DNA from: Phoronis pallida
Taxonomy: Eukaryota; Phoronida; Phoronidae
Assembly (NCBI GenBank): GCA_028565715.1
Contig: JAOXYC010191466.1
Span: 1 to 12,169, forward strand
DNA: 12,169 nt
Direction of reading: 5' to 3'
Within the stretch, counting starts at the first letter, position 1; each line of letters begins with the position of its first letter. A program made the position numbers and the translations under genes. Below the pieces are notes generated by a model. It saw nothing but the letters and a program-made list of their open reading frames with translations, was not told the DNA's origin and did no database searches. Positions 7,801 to 12,169 of the stretch are shown in pieces.

Positions 7801-10800
7801 CATAATGAATGTTTTAAATAAATGTATTTAGCAAGTGTTGACTTTTGCTTAAACAAAAAGAACTAATTACAATTAAACAAGTTTCTATGGTTCAAACTCA
7901 TGTATATAATGACTTTCATCATCTTTCATAGCTCTTGATAAACAACCGCCATCACAATTAAGGCCGTTTTACGAGGAAGAAGGTGAATTCCGCACGATAC
8001 CCAAGTACAAGCTGGAAAGAGCGCCAGAATTCACTGCCAAACTCCGACCCAAAGTCGTGGAGGAAGGCATGAACTTCAAAATGACATGTTCTGTCAGTGG
8101 CATCCCTGCACCATCTGTCAAGTGGTTCAAAGATGGCCGACTTCTGACCAGAAGTGACCGAAGGGTTATGAAGGTTTGTTTTTTTAGATAGATTTTCATT
8201 AAATCAACAAAAAAACGATTTTTTCTTGGCTTTAAAGTTGAACAGATTAATTAAATTAAAGTCAAAATTAACCTGATTTGTGTTAGAGAGTTGTTGGAGA
8301 ACATTTTTTTATTAATTCTTTGATGATTCATGCTGGTTTTATTCTAACTTCTATTTAAACCCCGATCTCAAAAGAATTCAGAAGTGATCAATTTTTTAAA
8401 AGAAAATGAAATATTTTTATTTTTTTGTTCTATCAAATGTTCAAATATCACAATTACTGTATTGTCCTCCGTTCTGTATTTGATTTTATTCCATTGGCTC
8501 ACAAGAATACAATGAAAAGTCACGTACATCCACTTAATGATTTAATATTGGATGATTCACTTTAATACAGTTTAATTACATCCATAAAACTTCAATGCGG
8601 TCACCACAAAACCCGGCCACAAAATAACAGTAATAATATTTAATCTTTAGTGGACATAAATCCACTGACCTGAATCCCGAGGTAAAACCAGATTTTTATT
8701 ACAAAATTACTTTTAAAAGTTCATACATACTTCAGTGAGGGAAATGACCTTTCATCAATTTATAAAAAGAGCTGAGATTGGAAAAGATTAATGTATCGAT
8801 ACATCACTTCCAATTTCAAAAAAGAATATTTTTTGTGAATTTATGAGCAAAGTTTTGTCAGTATACAACAACGTATATGTTCAGCTTTTTCTGTCTTCTC
8901 AAATTCTTATTAGTTATTTTGAAAAATAAGTTCTACTTTCAGAATTTTGTTGTCATTTTTCGTAAGCCTAAATTGAATCATTCTGTTTTTCCTGCCAAAT
9001 TTTTGTTTCTCTTATGGCATATTTATGTTTTTGACAAGTTGTCACGTTGGTATGCTATTAAAAAATCACATGATATGCCATGAGATGTTGTTTTCATTGA
9101 AGAAACCTAGGGTAATAATTCTGTCATGGGTGATACTAATAATATGTTATATGATTTGATAAGAAAAAGTCTGCTTATAAAATACACAATTGTTATCATT
9201 TATTCCATATATTATCGACAAAATAATCACTAGGAAAATTCTTGTAGTCTAGTAAGTTTGACAGTTCTATAAATAACTTCACCCAAATTTAGATATCATG
9301 TTTTTATTTCTATAAAAAGTCGTAAAAATCTTGTATCATTAAGTTTTGTATGCTCTGTCAACAATGCTGTTTCCATTGAGGCTGGAATGTGAGCTCATTA
9401 ATTTGCCATAAAATTTGACACTCTGGCGAATTTGTGAAAGTTTGATTCAAATTTTCATTAACAATTCTCTTGATTTCATTTGCTTGTCACCAATTTATTT
9501 TCTATTGTGTTGATTTCTATTTAATTAAATTAATGAAATTCCTGGTCAATGATTGTGTTAATAACTGCCGCCCATAGGTTGTAATGGATATACACTTGTC
9601 TCCCCATACCCCCTTGATGATTTGTTATGACATGCGTTATTTGGACAAGGGAGTCATAAAACTGACTCAACCTTTTGGCAGATAACAGTCCAGCCAAATA
9701 TATTTTGATGTGTGGACTGAATAAGCCTTCCTCGCCATTCAGAAAAGAAAAAGATATATAGAACCTCATTTGTTGAGTTCGACTGCGGATAATTTGATTG
9801 GTGGTTGTTCCCGTGCCATTGAGAGTGACGCACCTTTGTGCTAGCAATTTAAATTCAGCCTTTTGAAAAACAACCTAGCGATCTGCTACGAGGACATCAA
9901 CCCAACCCATTCTCGTAAAGCAATCAGCAAAACAACTTATGCTCAATTCTCTCAGGGTTTTGAAAGAGGATATACTTGGAGTTTTGGAGTAAGGCATCAA
10001 CAATTTCTTCGCATGTTCTGACTGTGACCATGAGTTCATCATTCAAGCAGCGAAAATATTCATCTGTGGTTCCCGGAGTGTGGAGCGACACGGTTTACAG
10101 CAATGAACATGCACCTGGAACACCAAACTACAAAACCTGCAATGGACACAATGGAGGAACAGCAAGAAGAACCTCCATGCCAGCATTGTCACCATCAACT
10201 CCACAGTCACTTCTAGAGTTCCAGCGTAGAAGTTCCTTGATCAAATCTCCAAACTTTATTGCTGAGGAATCTAATAATTCTTCATGTGGTGGAAATCAAG
10301 GTCGCATTTTAAGGAGAGCGTCCCTACCAGTTACACAAACCGACGGTAGCGCAAATTCACTTCCTTTTTCCAGAAGGAGTTCCTTACTGAAATCAACCGA
10401 TTCTTCATATGTTCCCGAGGAATTCAAAATACAATATTTTCCACCACCTGAGAAACTTTATGTGAGTTACTACCATCATGTGTTTCAGAATAATTATGGA
10501 TTGTTGTCGTTGGAAGTCGAGAAGAGTCGCAAGGATGATGCGGGAACATATACCGTGACGGCAACCAATAGTGAGGGTGAAGCGACATGCACTGCTCTCC
10601 TTGAAGTTGAAGGTAAGGCAGATAACTCAGTTTCTTATTTGTATTTTATATTGATATATCCATCACATGGAGATGTTTTGCCAACTGGTATTTCTGCTTC
10701 ATTGTTCTGACTTCACAGTTTAGAAGTTTAAGAAAAGCATCTTAAAATGTAGTAGGGAAACACAACGCATGTTTTTTGTTAATAAAGCCATGTTGAGTAT

Positions 10801-12004
10801 TATTTTCAAAACTATGTACAGTAAAAACTTTTCAAAAATTACTTATTCCATCGTCCGTGTGAGAGCGAATGACAACTAAAGGAAAACAGATTCAAACCAA
10901 CAGGCAAAATATATAAATAGATTTTGCGGGAAAGTGATGAAAAGATTAATTAACAAAAACATGCATTGTATTGAAGTTTATAAGTCTGGTGAACTGGACT
11001 TACCGAAGTTTAGTGTATAAAATTTGGTAAGTCCAGTTGACCAGGCTTACACCAATTAAAACATGCATTGTGTTTTTTCTACTACTGATATGGCCAAAAA
11101 CGAACATCTTAAAATGAAAAGTTAAAAAACAGACAAATGGAACATTGTTTTTGGCTAAAAATGTGCAAAACATGTTTTTTGACCATTTGTTTTTCTCTTT
11201 TGTAGAACCTGAAATCTTGATGGGCCCTGACTTTACTAAACCCATATTTGAACAAGCCTTGCCAACTAACATCACAGTGGACCAGGGAAGTAAAGTGGTG
11301 TTTGAAGTTATTGCAACTGGCAAACCTATGCCTAAATTCAAATGGTAAGTTACAATGATATGTAAAATAATCAACTTTGAAATGGTAACATGCTTTTAAT
11401 GTTTGATAATTTAAATGAATAATTGATTTGTGTCTTATAATTTATATTTGAATAGATTTCTACTTTTGTATTGTAATTTTAATTTTTAATGCTTTTATTG
11501 ATTGTAGAAATATGACACATTAATAAACTTTTCCTAACTTAATTGCTTTAATTCAAATCATCCATTTTTTCAAAAAATATTCTTTAAATTTGAGGACTGT
11601 ATTACTGTCTGTTGTCTGCTTTGTCTTTAGTTTGCGCTGCGGATTTCCAACATAAGTGATCTTCAAGTTGATTGAGTTGATGTCACTGTTCATTTCGTCA
11701 CCATTTGAATTTAACTTGAGTATCTCAATAATTGTTTTATAATCCACTGAAACCAAAACCTGTCTCCAAAATGTTGATTTTTTTTCCTTAAAATATTTAA
11801 CCTTAGTTACCTTTCCATCTTCTTCTAGGCAAAGAGACACCATTGACATTGGTGAAACAGACAATGTTAAATTCACAATGGATAACAAGGGCACTGGTCG
11901 CATGATCATCAAAGAAGTCCGAATGAGGGACTCTGGTCTCTACTTCTGCCTGGCTCATAGCAAGGCGGGTAGAGTCAAGTGTTCTGTCAATCTTCACGTA
12001 ATTG
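1787..12004 (+). CDS. Partial gene: MLCK/titin-family protein, calmodulin-binding segment followed by five Ig domains
   Basis: Thirteen exons join into one open frame of about 612 codons with no stop: 1787-1870, 2238-2340, 2889-3006, 3429-3601, 4080-4131, 4689-4804 (or 5560-5675), 6322-6531, 7010-7136, 7445-7617, 7932-8173, 10489-10612, 11206-11344 and 11829-12004. Both ends are open, so the kinase domain expected upstream and further domains downstream lie outside the window. The first two exons match the post-kinase regulatory tail of smooth-muscle MLCK. The rest are I-set Ig modules with the W..(L)..D-x-G-x-Y/L pattern. By family, such proteins are giant sarcomeric or cytoskeletal kinases that bind thick or thin filaments in the cytoplasm. 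Vertebrate MLCK has only one Ig after the kinase, so the long Ig tail suggests a Stretchin-MLCK, twitchin or UNC-89-like gene. I cannot tell which, so no symbol is given. Confidence 0.88.
1871..2237 (+). other. Intron 1, inside the calmodulin-binding motif
   Basis: The donor is GTAAGT and the acceptor TATTTTAG. It holds a small GC-rich patch at about 2030-2100 with a 7-bp hairpin stem (2057-2063 with 2087-2093). Nothing else is recognisable. Confidence 0.75.
2238..2340 (+). CDS. Exon 2: rest of the calmodulin-binding helix and linker to Ig1
   Basis: This 103-nt exon (phase 0 in, 1 out, donor GTGAGT) encodes 34 residues starting DSANEIIALGRLAKMSA. Joined to exon 1 it completes a hydrophobic 1-8-14 pattern: Trp27, Ile34, Leu40. 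The vertebrate smooth-muscle MLCK site has Trp, Val and Leu at the same spacing, and the IGRLSSM stretch there parallels LGRLAKM here. Asp29 and Glu33 sit inside the helix where the vertebrate site is neutral or basic, so affinity may differ. The downstream part (FRRLSDKGVFERELKM) is a charged, probably helical linker and contains FRRLS, a basophilic-kinase-like R-R-x-S motif. Confidence 0.82.
2341..2888 (+). other. Intron 2
   Basis: The donor is GTGAGT and the acceptor GTTCACAG, with phase 1. The 548 nt are AT-rich with homopolymer T and A runs. I see no exon, repeat or RNA gene in it. Confidence 0.75.
2889..3006 (+). CDS. Exon 3: first half of Ig1 (MLCK C-terminal / telokin-like Ig)
   Basis: The exon is 118 nt, phase 1 in and phase 2 out. 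It encodes VPDHKPYIVQELNDFDAYEG followed by strands B and C: G-T-T-G-C-L-K-C-R-I, with the B-strand Cys eight residues into the module, ending in KPEAQLKW. The final Trp codon is split TG|G by the intron. The HKPYIVQELND stretch resembles the HVKPYFTKTILD start of the vertebrate telokin Ig. The position directly after the calmodulin site fits that domain, which in vertebrates is also made alone as telokin and binds unphosphorylated myosin. Confidence 0.87.
3007..3428 (+). other. Intron 3, splitting the invariant Trp codon of Ig1
   Basis: The donor is GTAAGC and the acceptor CACAATAG, with phase 2. The 422 nt are AT-rich, and I see nothing else in them. Confidence 0.75.
3429..3601 (+). CDS. 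Exon 4: second half of Ig1
   Basis: This 173-nt exon (phase 2 in, phase 1 out, donor GTAAAG) encodes YKGEKEIFAGDKYDM, then strands E to G: LATLIIMDV, DEDYFTCLAYNDMGEATTAAELTVQ. The F-strand Y-x-C motif (YFTC) and the NxxGEA turn are classic I-set features. With the two Cys of exon 3 this is the only Ig here with an extra B-strand Cys (CLKC). Without splicing at 3601 the frame stays open to a TAG at 3766-3768, adding about 55 residues. Confidence 0.9.
3602..4079 (+). other. Intron 4, with an in-frame readthrough to a stop at 3766
   Basis: The donor is GTAAAG and the acceptor TTATTTCAG, with phase 1. The first 164 nt stay open in the upstream frame and end at TAG. No AATAAA polyadenylation signal follows before 4079. 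A short hairpin lies at about 3613-3650 (GTGCAT with ATGCAC enclosing TTGGG with CCAA). An inverted AGGTCA pair is at 3872-3884. Confidence 0.7.
3872..3884. promoter_or_regulatory. Perfect IR-1 nuclear-receptor-type palindrome
   Basis: The sequence AGGTCA-A-TGACCT is an exact inverted repeat of the AGGTCA half-site with a one-base spacer. This is the geometry bound by ecdysone-receptor/RXR-type heterodimers. It sits inside an intron. One 13-bp match is not proof of function. Confidence 0.3.
4080..4131 (+). CDS. Exon 5: short basic linker between Ig1 and Ig2
   Basis: This 52-nt exon (phase 1 in, phase 2 out) has acceptor TTATTTCAG and donor GTACTT. It encodes GQGLERRKSELEKLKRM plus the first two bases (AG) of the next codon. 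The segment is rich in Lys, Arg and Glu, probably helical, and includes R-R-K-S, a basophilic-kinase-type motif. Its last partial codon is completed differently by the two candidate next exons: AG+A gives Arg (exon A), AG+C gives Ser (exon B). The small size makes it easy to miss, but it is the only segment in the interval that keeps the frame from Ig1 to both alternatives. Confidence 0.8.
4132..4688 (+). other. Intron 5
   Basis: The donor is GTACTT and the acceptor TTGATTAG, which has a weak pyrimidine tract. A minus-strand tRNA-Gly-like fragment lies at 4203-4258. The rest is AT-rich with nothing recognised. Confidence 0.7.
4203..4258 (-). repeat. tRNA-Gly-like fragment (degenerate tRNA pseudogene or SINE head)
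   Basis: Read on the minus strand it contains a D-arm-like AGAGGTAAAACACC, then CCTGCCAT, where the GCC anticodon would fall, then GCGGGAGACCCGGGTAGGATTC. The last part closely resembles the variable-loop and T-arm region of tRNA-Gly(GCC), with CCCGGGTTCGATTC expected. A five-base insertion in the anticodon arm and a damaged T-loop (TAGGATT instead of TTCGATT) argue against a working tRNA. Confidence 0.45.
4689..4804 (+). CDS. Exon 6A: first strands of Ig2, acidic version (mutually exclusive candidate)
   Basis: This 116-nt exon, phase 2 in and phase 1 out, has donor GTTAGC, which is weak at +3. It encodes an acidic leader (NFDEEDDIPEVPETAPEF, eight acidic residues and no basic ones) followed by the A and B strands, VRPLQDHTVAIGDSIMAEVE. 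The P-E-F-x-x-P-L-x-D start and the G-D-S-I are typical of I-set modules. The residue at the usual B-strand Cys position is Val. It needs exon 6322-6531 to complete the fold. Exon 5560-5675 has identical length and phases and encodes the same part of the domain, so only one of the two can be used per transcript. Confidence 0.83.
4882..5040. repeat. Inverted repeat pair (about 20-bp arms, roughly 118-nt loop)
   Basis: Arms 4882-4902 and 5021-5040 share a perfect 14-bp core (TTTTCCATCATATG with its reverse complement). They extend to about 20 bp with one mismatch or indel. In the pre-mRNA they could form a long-loop stem just after exon A. Confidence 0.6.
5289..5483. mobile_element. MITE-like element, 195 bp with 55-bp terminal inverted repeats
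   Basis: Positions 5289-5343 pair with 5429-5483 without gaps, 48 of 55 positions matching. The outermost 19 are perfect (TTTAAAGATACTGTCTCCT at the left end). Both ends can be read as TTAA followed by AGATACTG, so a TTAA target duplication is possible, although the TTTAAA ends are palindromic and this cannot be decided here. There is no coding capacity; a short open frame in the right arm is chance. By structure this is a non-autonomous DNA transposon. Confidence 0.7.
5560..5675 (+). CDS. Exon 6B: first strands of Ig2, basic version (mutually exclusive candidate)
   Basis: This 116-nt exon has acceptor TTTGCTTTAG and donor GTAGGG, phase 2 in and phase 1 out. It encodes NKKRNSITTREFNVPPYF (four basic residues, one acidic), then TLPLMDQIRKVGDHVYFSVT. 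Aligned without gaps to exon 6A it shares nine of 38 residues, including the P-x-F, P-L-x-D and G-D landmarks of the Ig A, A' and B strands. Splicing from exon 5 makes the junction codon AGC (Ser). Splicing 6A to 6B shifts the frame into a TGA within exon B, which shows that the two are alternatives and not consecutive exons. Val again replaces the B-strand Cys. Confidence 0.8.
5676..6321 (+). other. Intron 6, before the shared second half of Ig2
   Basis: The 646 nt are AT-rich and hold nothing recognisable, including no third copy of the alternative exon. The acceptor region has two AGs six bases apart (TAG ending at 6321, CAG ending at 6327), both keeping the frame. Confidence 0.7.
6322..6531 (+). 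CDS. Exon 7: shared second part of Ig2
   Basis: This 210-nt exon (phase 1 in, phase 1 out, donor GTAAGT) encodes VTVRPEPIVTWYLNGEEV, then strands E to G: FRLEILGAEVKDAGELRCVGVSPLG and a CQLTVLSP tail. I chose the acceptor at 6321 over the one at 6327 because it gives the normal spacing between the B-strand Gly and the invariant Trp (Gly1 to Trp20). The later acceptor removes two residues (Val-Thr) and shortens strand B. The F strand has LRC in place of the usual Y-x-C, and two extra Cys sit in strand G (SCTC). It completes whichever of exons 6A or 6B is used. Confidence 0.88.
6532..7009 (+). other. Intron 7, containing an unidentified GC-richer insertion
   Basis: The donor is GTAAGT and the acceptor TGTATTTCAG, with phase 1. 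Between about 6575 and 6800 the base composition is visibly richer in G and C than the flanks. This block is framed by a 10-bp direct repeat. Confidence 0.7.
6581..6787. repeat. GC-richer block flanked by a 10-bp direct repeat, possible insertion
   Basis: AGCTATCGCA occurs at 6581-6590 and again at 6778-6787. Between them lie a small hairpin (6742-6749 with 6754-6761, one mismatch) and another imperfect self-complementary patch near 6637-6660. The direct repeat could be a target-site duplication around an inserted element of about 190 bp. I recognise no transposon or SINE family in it. Confidence 0.4.
7010..7136 (+). CDS. Exon 8: first half of Ig3
   Basis: This 127-nt exon (phase 1 in, phase 2 out) has acceptor TGTATTTCAG and donor GTAAGA. 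It encodes QIPKGCEPPIFTEKLKRMKI, then VEGSTIKLECSVDGTPQPHIEW. All I-set landmarks of strands A to C are present: the P-x-F-x-x-x-L start, the B-strand Cys, G-x-P-x-P, and the invariant Trp split TG|G. The Trp-codon split is at exactly the same place as in Ig1 and Ig5. Confidence 0.92.
7137..7444 (+). other. Intron 8, splitting the invariant Trp codon of Ig3
   Basis: The 308 nt are AT-rich, with donor GTAAGA and acceptor TTTGAATAG (phase 2). I see nothing else in it. Confidence 0.75.
7445..7617 (+). CDS. Exon 9: second half of Ig3
   Basis: This 173-nt exon is the same length as exon 4 and has the same phases (2 in, 1 out). The donor is GTGAGT. It encodes YKDRKAIEEGQHYEI, then NTLVIQEAFPEDAGYYMCRA and VSPYGTAVTEEPLLVF. 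The E-D-A-G-Y-Y-M-C motif is a textbook I-set F strand, and with the Cys in exon 8 this domain has the normal Cys pair. A further Tyr and Gly in the F-G turn (SPYG) also fit the family. Confidence 0.92.
7618..7931 (+). other. Intron 9
   Basis: The 314 nt are AT-rich, with donor GTGAGT and acceptor TCTTTCATAG (phase 1). Nothing else is seen. Confidence 0.75.
7932..8173 (+). CDS. Exon 10: linker and first half of Ig4
   Basis: This 242-nt exon (phase 1 in, phase 0 out, donor GTTTGT) begins with an interdomain linker of about 35 residues (LDKQPPSQLRPFYEEEGEFR, continuing TIPKYKLER). It then encodes APEFTAKLRPKVVEEG, FKMTCSVSGIPAPSVKWFKD and GRLLTRSDRRVMK. The Ig strands A to D are complete, including the B-strand Cys and invariant Trp, and here the intron lies after strand D instead of inside the Trp codon. 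Joining to 10489 gives 22 residues between the Trp and the strand-E Ser-Leu, against 23 in vertebrate telokin. That supports the long-range splice across the 2.3-kb intron. Confidence 0.9.
9540..10029 (+). promoter_or_regulatory. Candidate internal promoter and 5' leader for the alternative first exon
   Basis: The composition shifts away from the AT-rich intron about 490 nt before the ATG. A TATA-like TATATA is at 9755-9760. Two very short upstream open frames precede the main ATG: 9939-9992 (17 codons) and 10013-10021 (2 codons). A TGA at 9961-9963 closes the main frame upstream. A 7-bp dyad is at 9686-9692 and 9713-9719. E-box-type CANNTG sites are present but are common by chance. This is inference from position and composition; no promoter element here is decisive. 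Confidence 0.25.
10030..10488 (+). CDS. Candidate alternative first exon: Ser-rich N-terminus with four R-R-x-S motifs
   Basis: A 153-codon frame opens at ATG 10030 in good context (GTGACCATGA), after an in-frame TGA at 9961. It runs without a stop straight into exon 10489-10612. The predicted N-terminus MSSSFKQRKYSS is followed by a Ser/Thr/Asn/Gly-rich, probably disordered region. R-R-x-S motifs begin at residues 46, 66, 95 and 115, the pairs both spaced 20 residues and offset by 49. The last nine residues (VSYYHHVFQ) are the pyrimidine tract and CAG of the normal acceptor read as protein. The product would enter Ig4 halfway, so the domain would be incomplete. An alternative is an in-frame cassette exon from an acceptor at 10050 (phase 0, matching exon 10). 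I find no family match. The motif pattern and length make chance unlikely. Confidence 0.55.
10489..10612 (+). CDS. Exon 11: second half of Ig4
   Basis: This 124-nt exon (phase 0 in, phase 1 out) has acceptor GTGTTTCAG and donor GTAAGG. It encodes NNYGLLSLEVEKSRKDDAGT and YTVTATNSEGEATCTALLEVE. The D-D-A-G-T-Y and T-N-S-E-G-E-A motifs are strong strand F and G signatures. The F-strand Cys is replaced by Val (YTV), so Ig4 cannot form the usual disulfide although its B-strand Cys is present. The acceptor is in frame with the open frame upstream, so the same exon could serve both the long protein and a shorter isoform. Confidence 0.9.
10613..11205 (+). other. Intron 11, containing a strong hairpin between direct repeats
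   Basis: The 593 nt have donor GTAAGG and acceptor CTCTTTTGTAG, phase 1. The upstream frame stays open to a TGA at about 10708. The only other structure is the hairpin and direct repeat at 10956-11071. Confidence 0.72.
10956..11071. repeat. 23-bp stem hairpin flanked by 14-bp direct repeats
   Basis: AAAACATGCATTGT occurs at 10956-10969 and 11058-11071. Between them, 10982-11004 pairs with 11026-11048 (21 of 23) around a 21-nt loop. The layout resembles a small inserted foldback element with a target duplication, but the direct repeats do not directly abut the hairpin. No coding capacity. Confidence 0.7.
11206..11344 (+). CDS. Exon 12: first half of Ig5
   Basis: This 139-nt exon (phase 1 in, phase 2 out) has a very good pyrimidine tract before TTTTGTAG and donor GTAAGT. 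It encodes EPEILMGPDFTKPIFEQALP, then NITVDQGSKVVFEVIATGKP and MPKFKW. The Trp codon is again split TG|G. Strand B has Val where the Cys would be (VVFEVIATG). The motif pattern G-S-K-V-V-F-E-V-x-x-T-G-K-P is typical of titin-like Ig domains without the disulfide. Confidence 0.9.
11345..11828 (+). other. Intron 12, splitting the invariant Trp codon of Ig5
   Basis: The 484 nt are strongly AT-rich, with donor GTAAGT and a pyrimidine-rich acceptor (CATCTTCTTCTAG), phase 2. Minus-strand open frames crossing it are shadows of the exons. Nothing else is seen. Confidence 0.75.
11829..12004 (+). CDS. Exon 13: second half of Ig5
   Basis: This 176-nt exon (phase 2 in, phase 1 out, donor GTGAGT) encodes QRDTIDIGETDNVKFTMDNK, then GTGRMIIKEVRMRDSGLYFC and LAHSKAGRVKCSVNLHVI. 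The D-S-G-L-Y-F-C and N/S-x-x-G turn are good I-set signatures. It is one codon longer than the matching exons of Ig1 and Ig3 and shares their phases. The frame stays open at the donor, so the protein continues beyond the window. Confidence 0.92.
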
Positions 12005-12098
12005 GTGAGTAAATGGTTCAGTTTTGTTATAATTTGTTATGGTGTCGATATATTTTGTTTTATTTTCTTATGTTTTAAAAAAATTCAATACTTTCCCA

Positions 12099-12169
12099 GT
12101 TCAGTTACGATGATTTTTTCTGTCTTTTCAAATTTATCACTTTCGGCCAGTAAATAAGATACATTAATT
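12099..12169 (-). repeat. 71-bp inverted repeat, right copy (partner at 7-77)
   Basis: This is the exact reverse complement of 7-77 and the last 71 bases of the window, lying in the intron after exon 13. Upstream of 12099 the similarity to the left copy ends. The outer edge is cut off by the window, so any target duplication cannot be read. Confidence 0.9.

Larger units (their letters stand above)
8174..10488 (+). other. Long intron 10 inside Ig4, hosting a candidate internal promoter and alternative first exon
   Basis: This is the longest complete intron in the window at 2,315 nt. From 8174 to about 9530 it is AT-rich and I see only a small hairpin at 8649-8666 (AGTGGA with TCCACT). From about 9540 composition becomes more balanced, and from 10030 an open reading frame runs to the acceptor GTGTTTCAG at 10488. 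The intron is phase 0. Confidence 0.75.

Noticed and set aside
9530-9847. 105-codon minus-strand open frame upstream of the candidate alternative first exon
   Set aside because: It has no recognisable motif, the gene around it is on the + strand, and the more balanced composition here is better explained by a promoter or leader region.
10462-10488. Treating GTGAGT...TTTCAG as a true 27-nt intron
   Set aside because: This is far below the usual minimum length for animal introns. The acceptor is explained by the long splice from 8173, so it is kept only as an oddity.
11000-11997. Minus-strand open frames over Ig5
   Set aside because: They are antisense shadows of exons 12 and 13 and cross real splice sites. 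No independent coding signal.
7-12169. A single 12-kb transposon bounded by the terminal inverted repeats
   Set aside because: The interior is an ordinary multi-exon muscle gene that stays open past the last exon, with no transposase or polymerase. Two separate insertions fit better.

Overview
This is a eukaryotic, AT-rich, intron-rich stretch on the + strand: an interior slice of one muscle-type gene. The coding sequence is cut into short exons with GT..AG introns. The spliced protein begins with a calmodulin-binding segment like the one that follows the kinase domain of smooth-muscle-type myosin light chain kinase (MLCK). At least five I-set immunoglobulin (Ig) domains follow. Vertebrate MLCK ends after the first Ig domain past the kinase. 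A longer Ig tail is known from invertebrate titin-family kinases (Stretchin-MLCK, twitchin, UNC-89). I infer an invertebrate, perhaps a lophotrochozoan such as a mollusc, but the sequence does not prove this.

Layout. Positions 1-1786 are intron, holding an inverted repeat that recurs at the far end of the window and a tandem array of about 128-bp units. Exons 1787-1870 and 2238-2340 encode the calmodulin-binding region. Ig1 is 2889-3006 plus 3429-3601. A short basic linker exon is 4080-4131. Ig2 starts with either exon A (4689-4804) or exon B (5560-5675) and finishes in 6322-6531. Ig3 is 7010-7136 plus 7445-7617. Ig4 is 7932-8173 plus 10489-10612. Ig5 is 11206-11344 plus 11829-12004. One splice choice at each junction keeps a single open frame of about 612 codons, and every Ig module is bounded by phase-1 introns.

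Two places stand out. First, exons A and B are both 116 nt with the same phases (2 in, 1 out), and both encode the first strands of the same Ig domain. Including both or skipping both leads to a stop codon, so they look like mutually exclusive exons. The choice swaps an acidic leader for a basic one and changes an Arg to a Ser at the splice junction. Their intron carries several inverted repeats, one resembling a miniature transposon. Second, the longest intron (8174-10488) contains a 153-codon open frame, starting at an ATG with good context at 10030. It runs in frame into the second half of Ig4 and encodes four R-R-x-S motifs arranged as a duplicated pair. This looks like an alternative first exon, comparable in principle to the internal telokin promoter of vertebrate MLCK.

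The rest is intron with scattered repeats. I see no prokaryotic or viral genes and no intact RNA gene. All exon boundaries were worked out by eye from splice consensus, reading frame and Ig-domain spacing.
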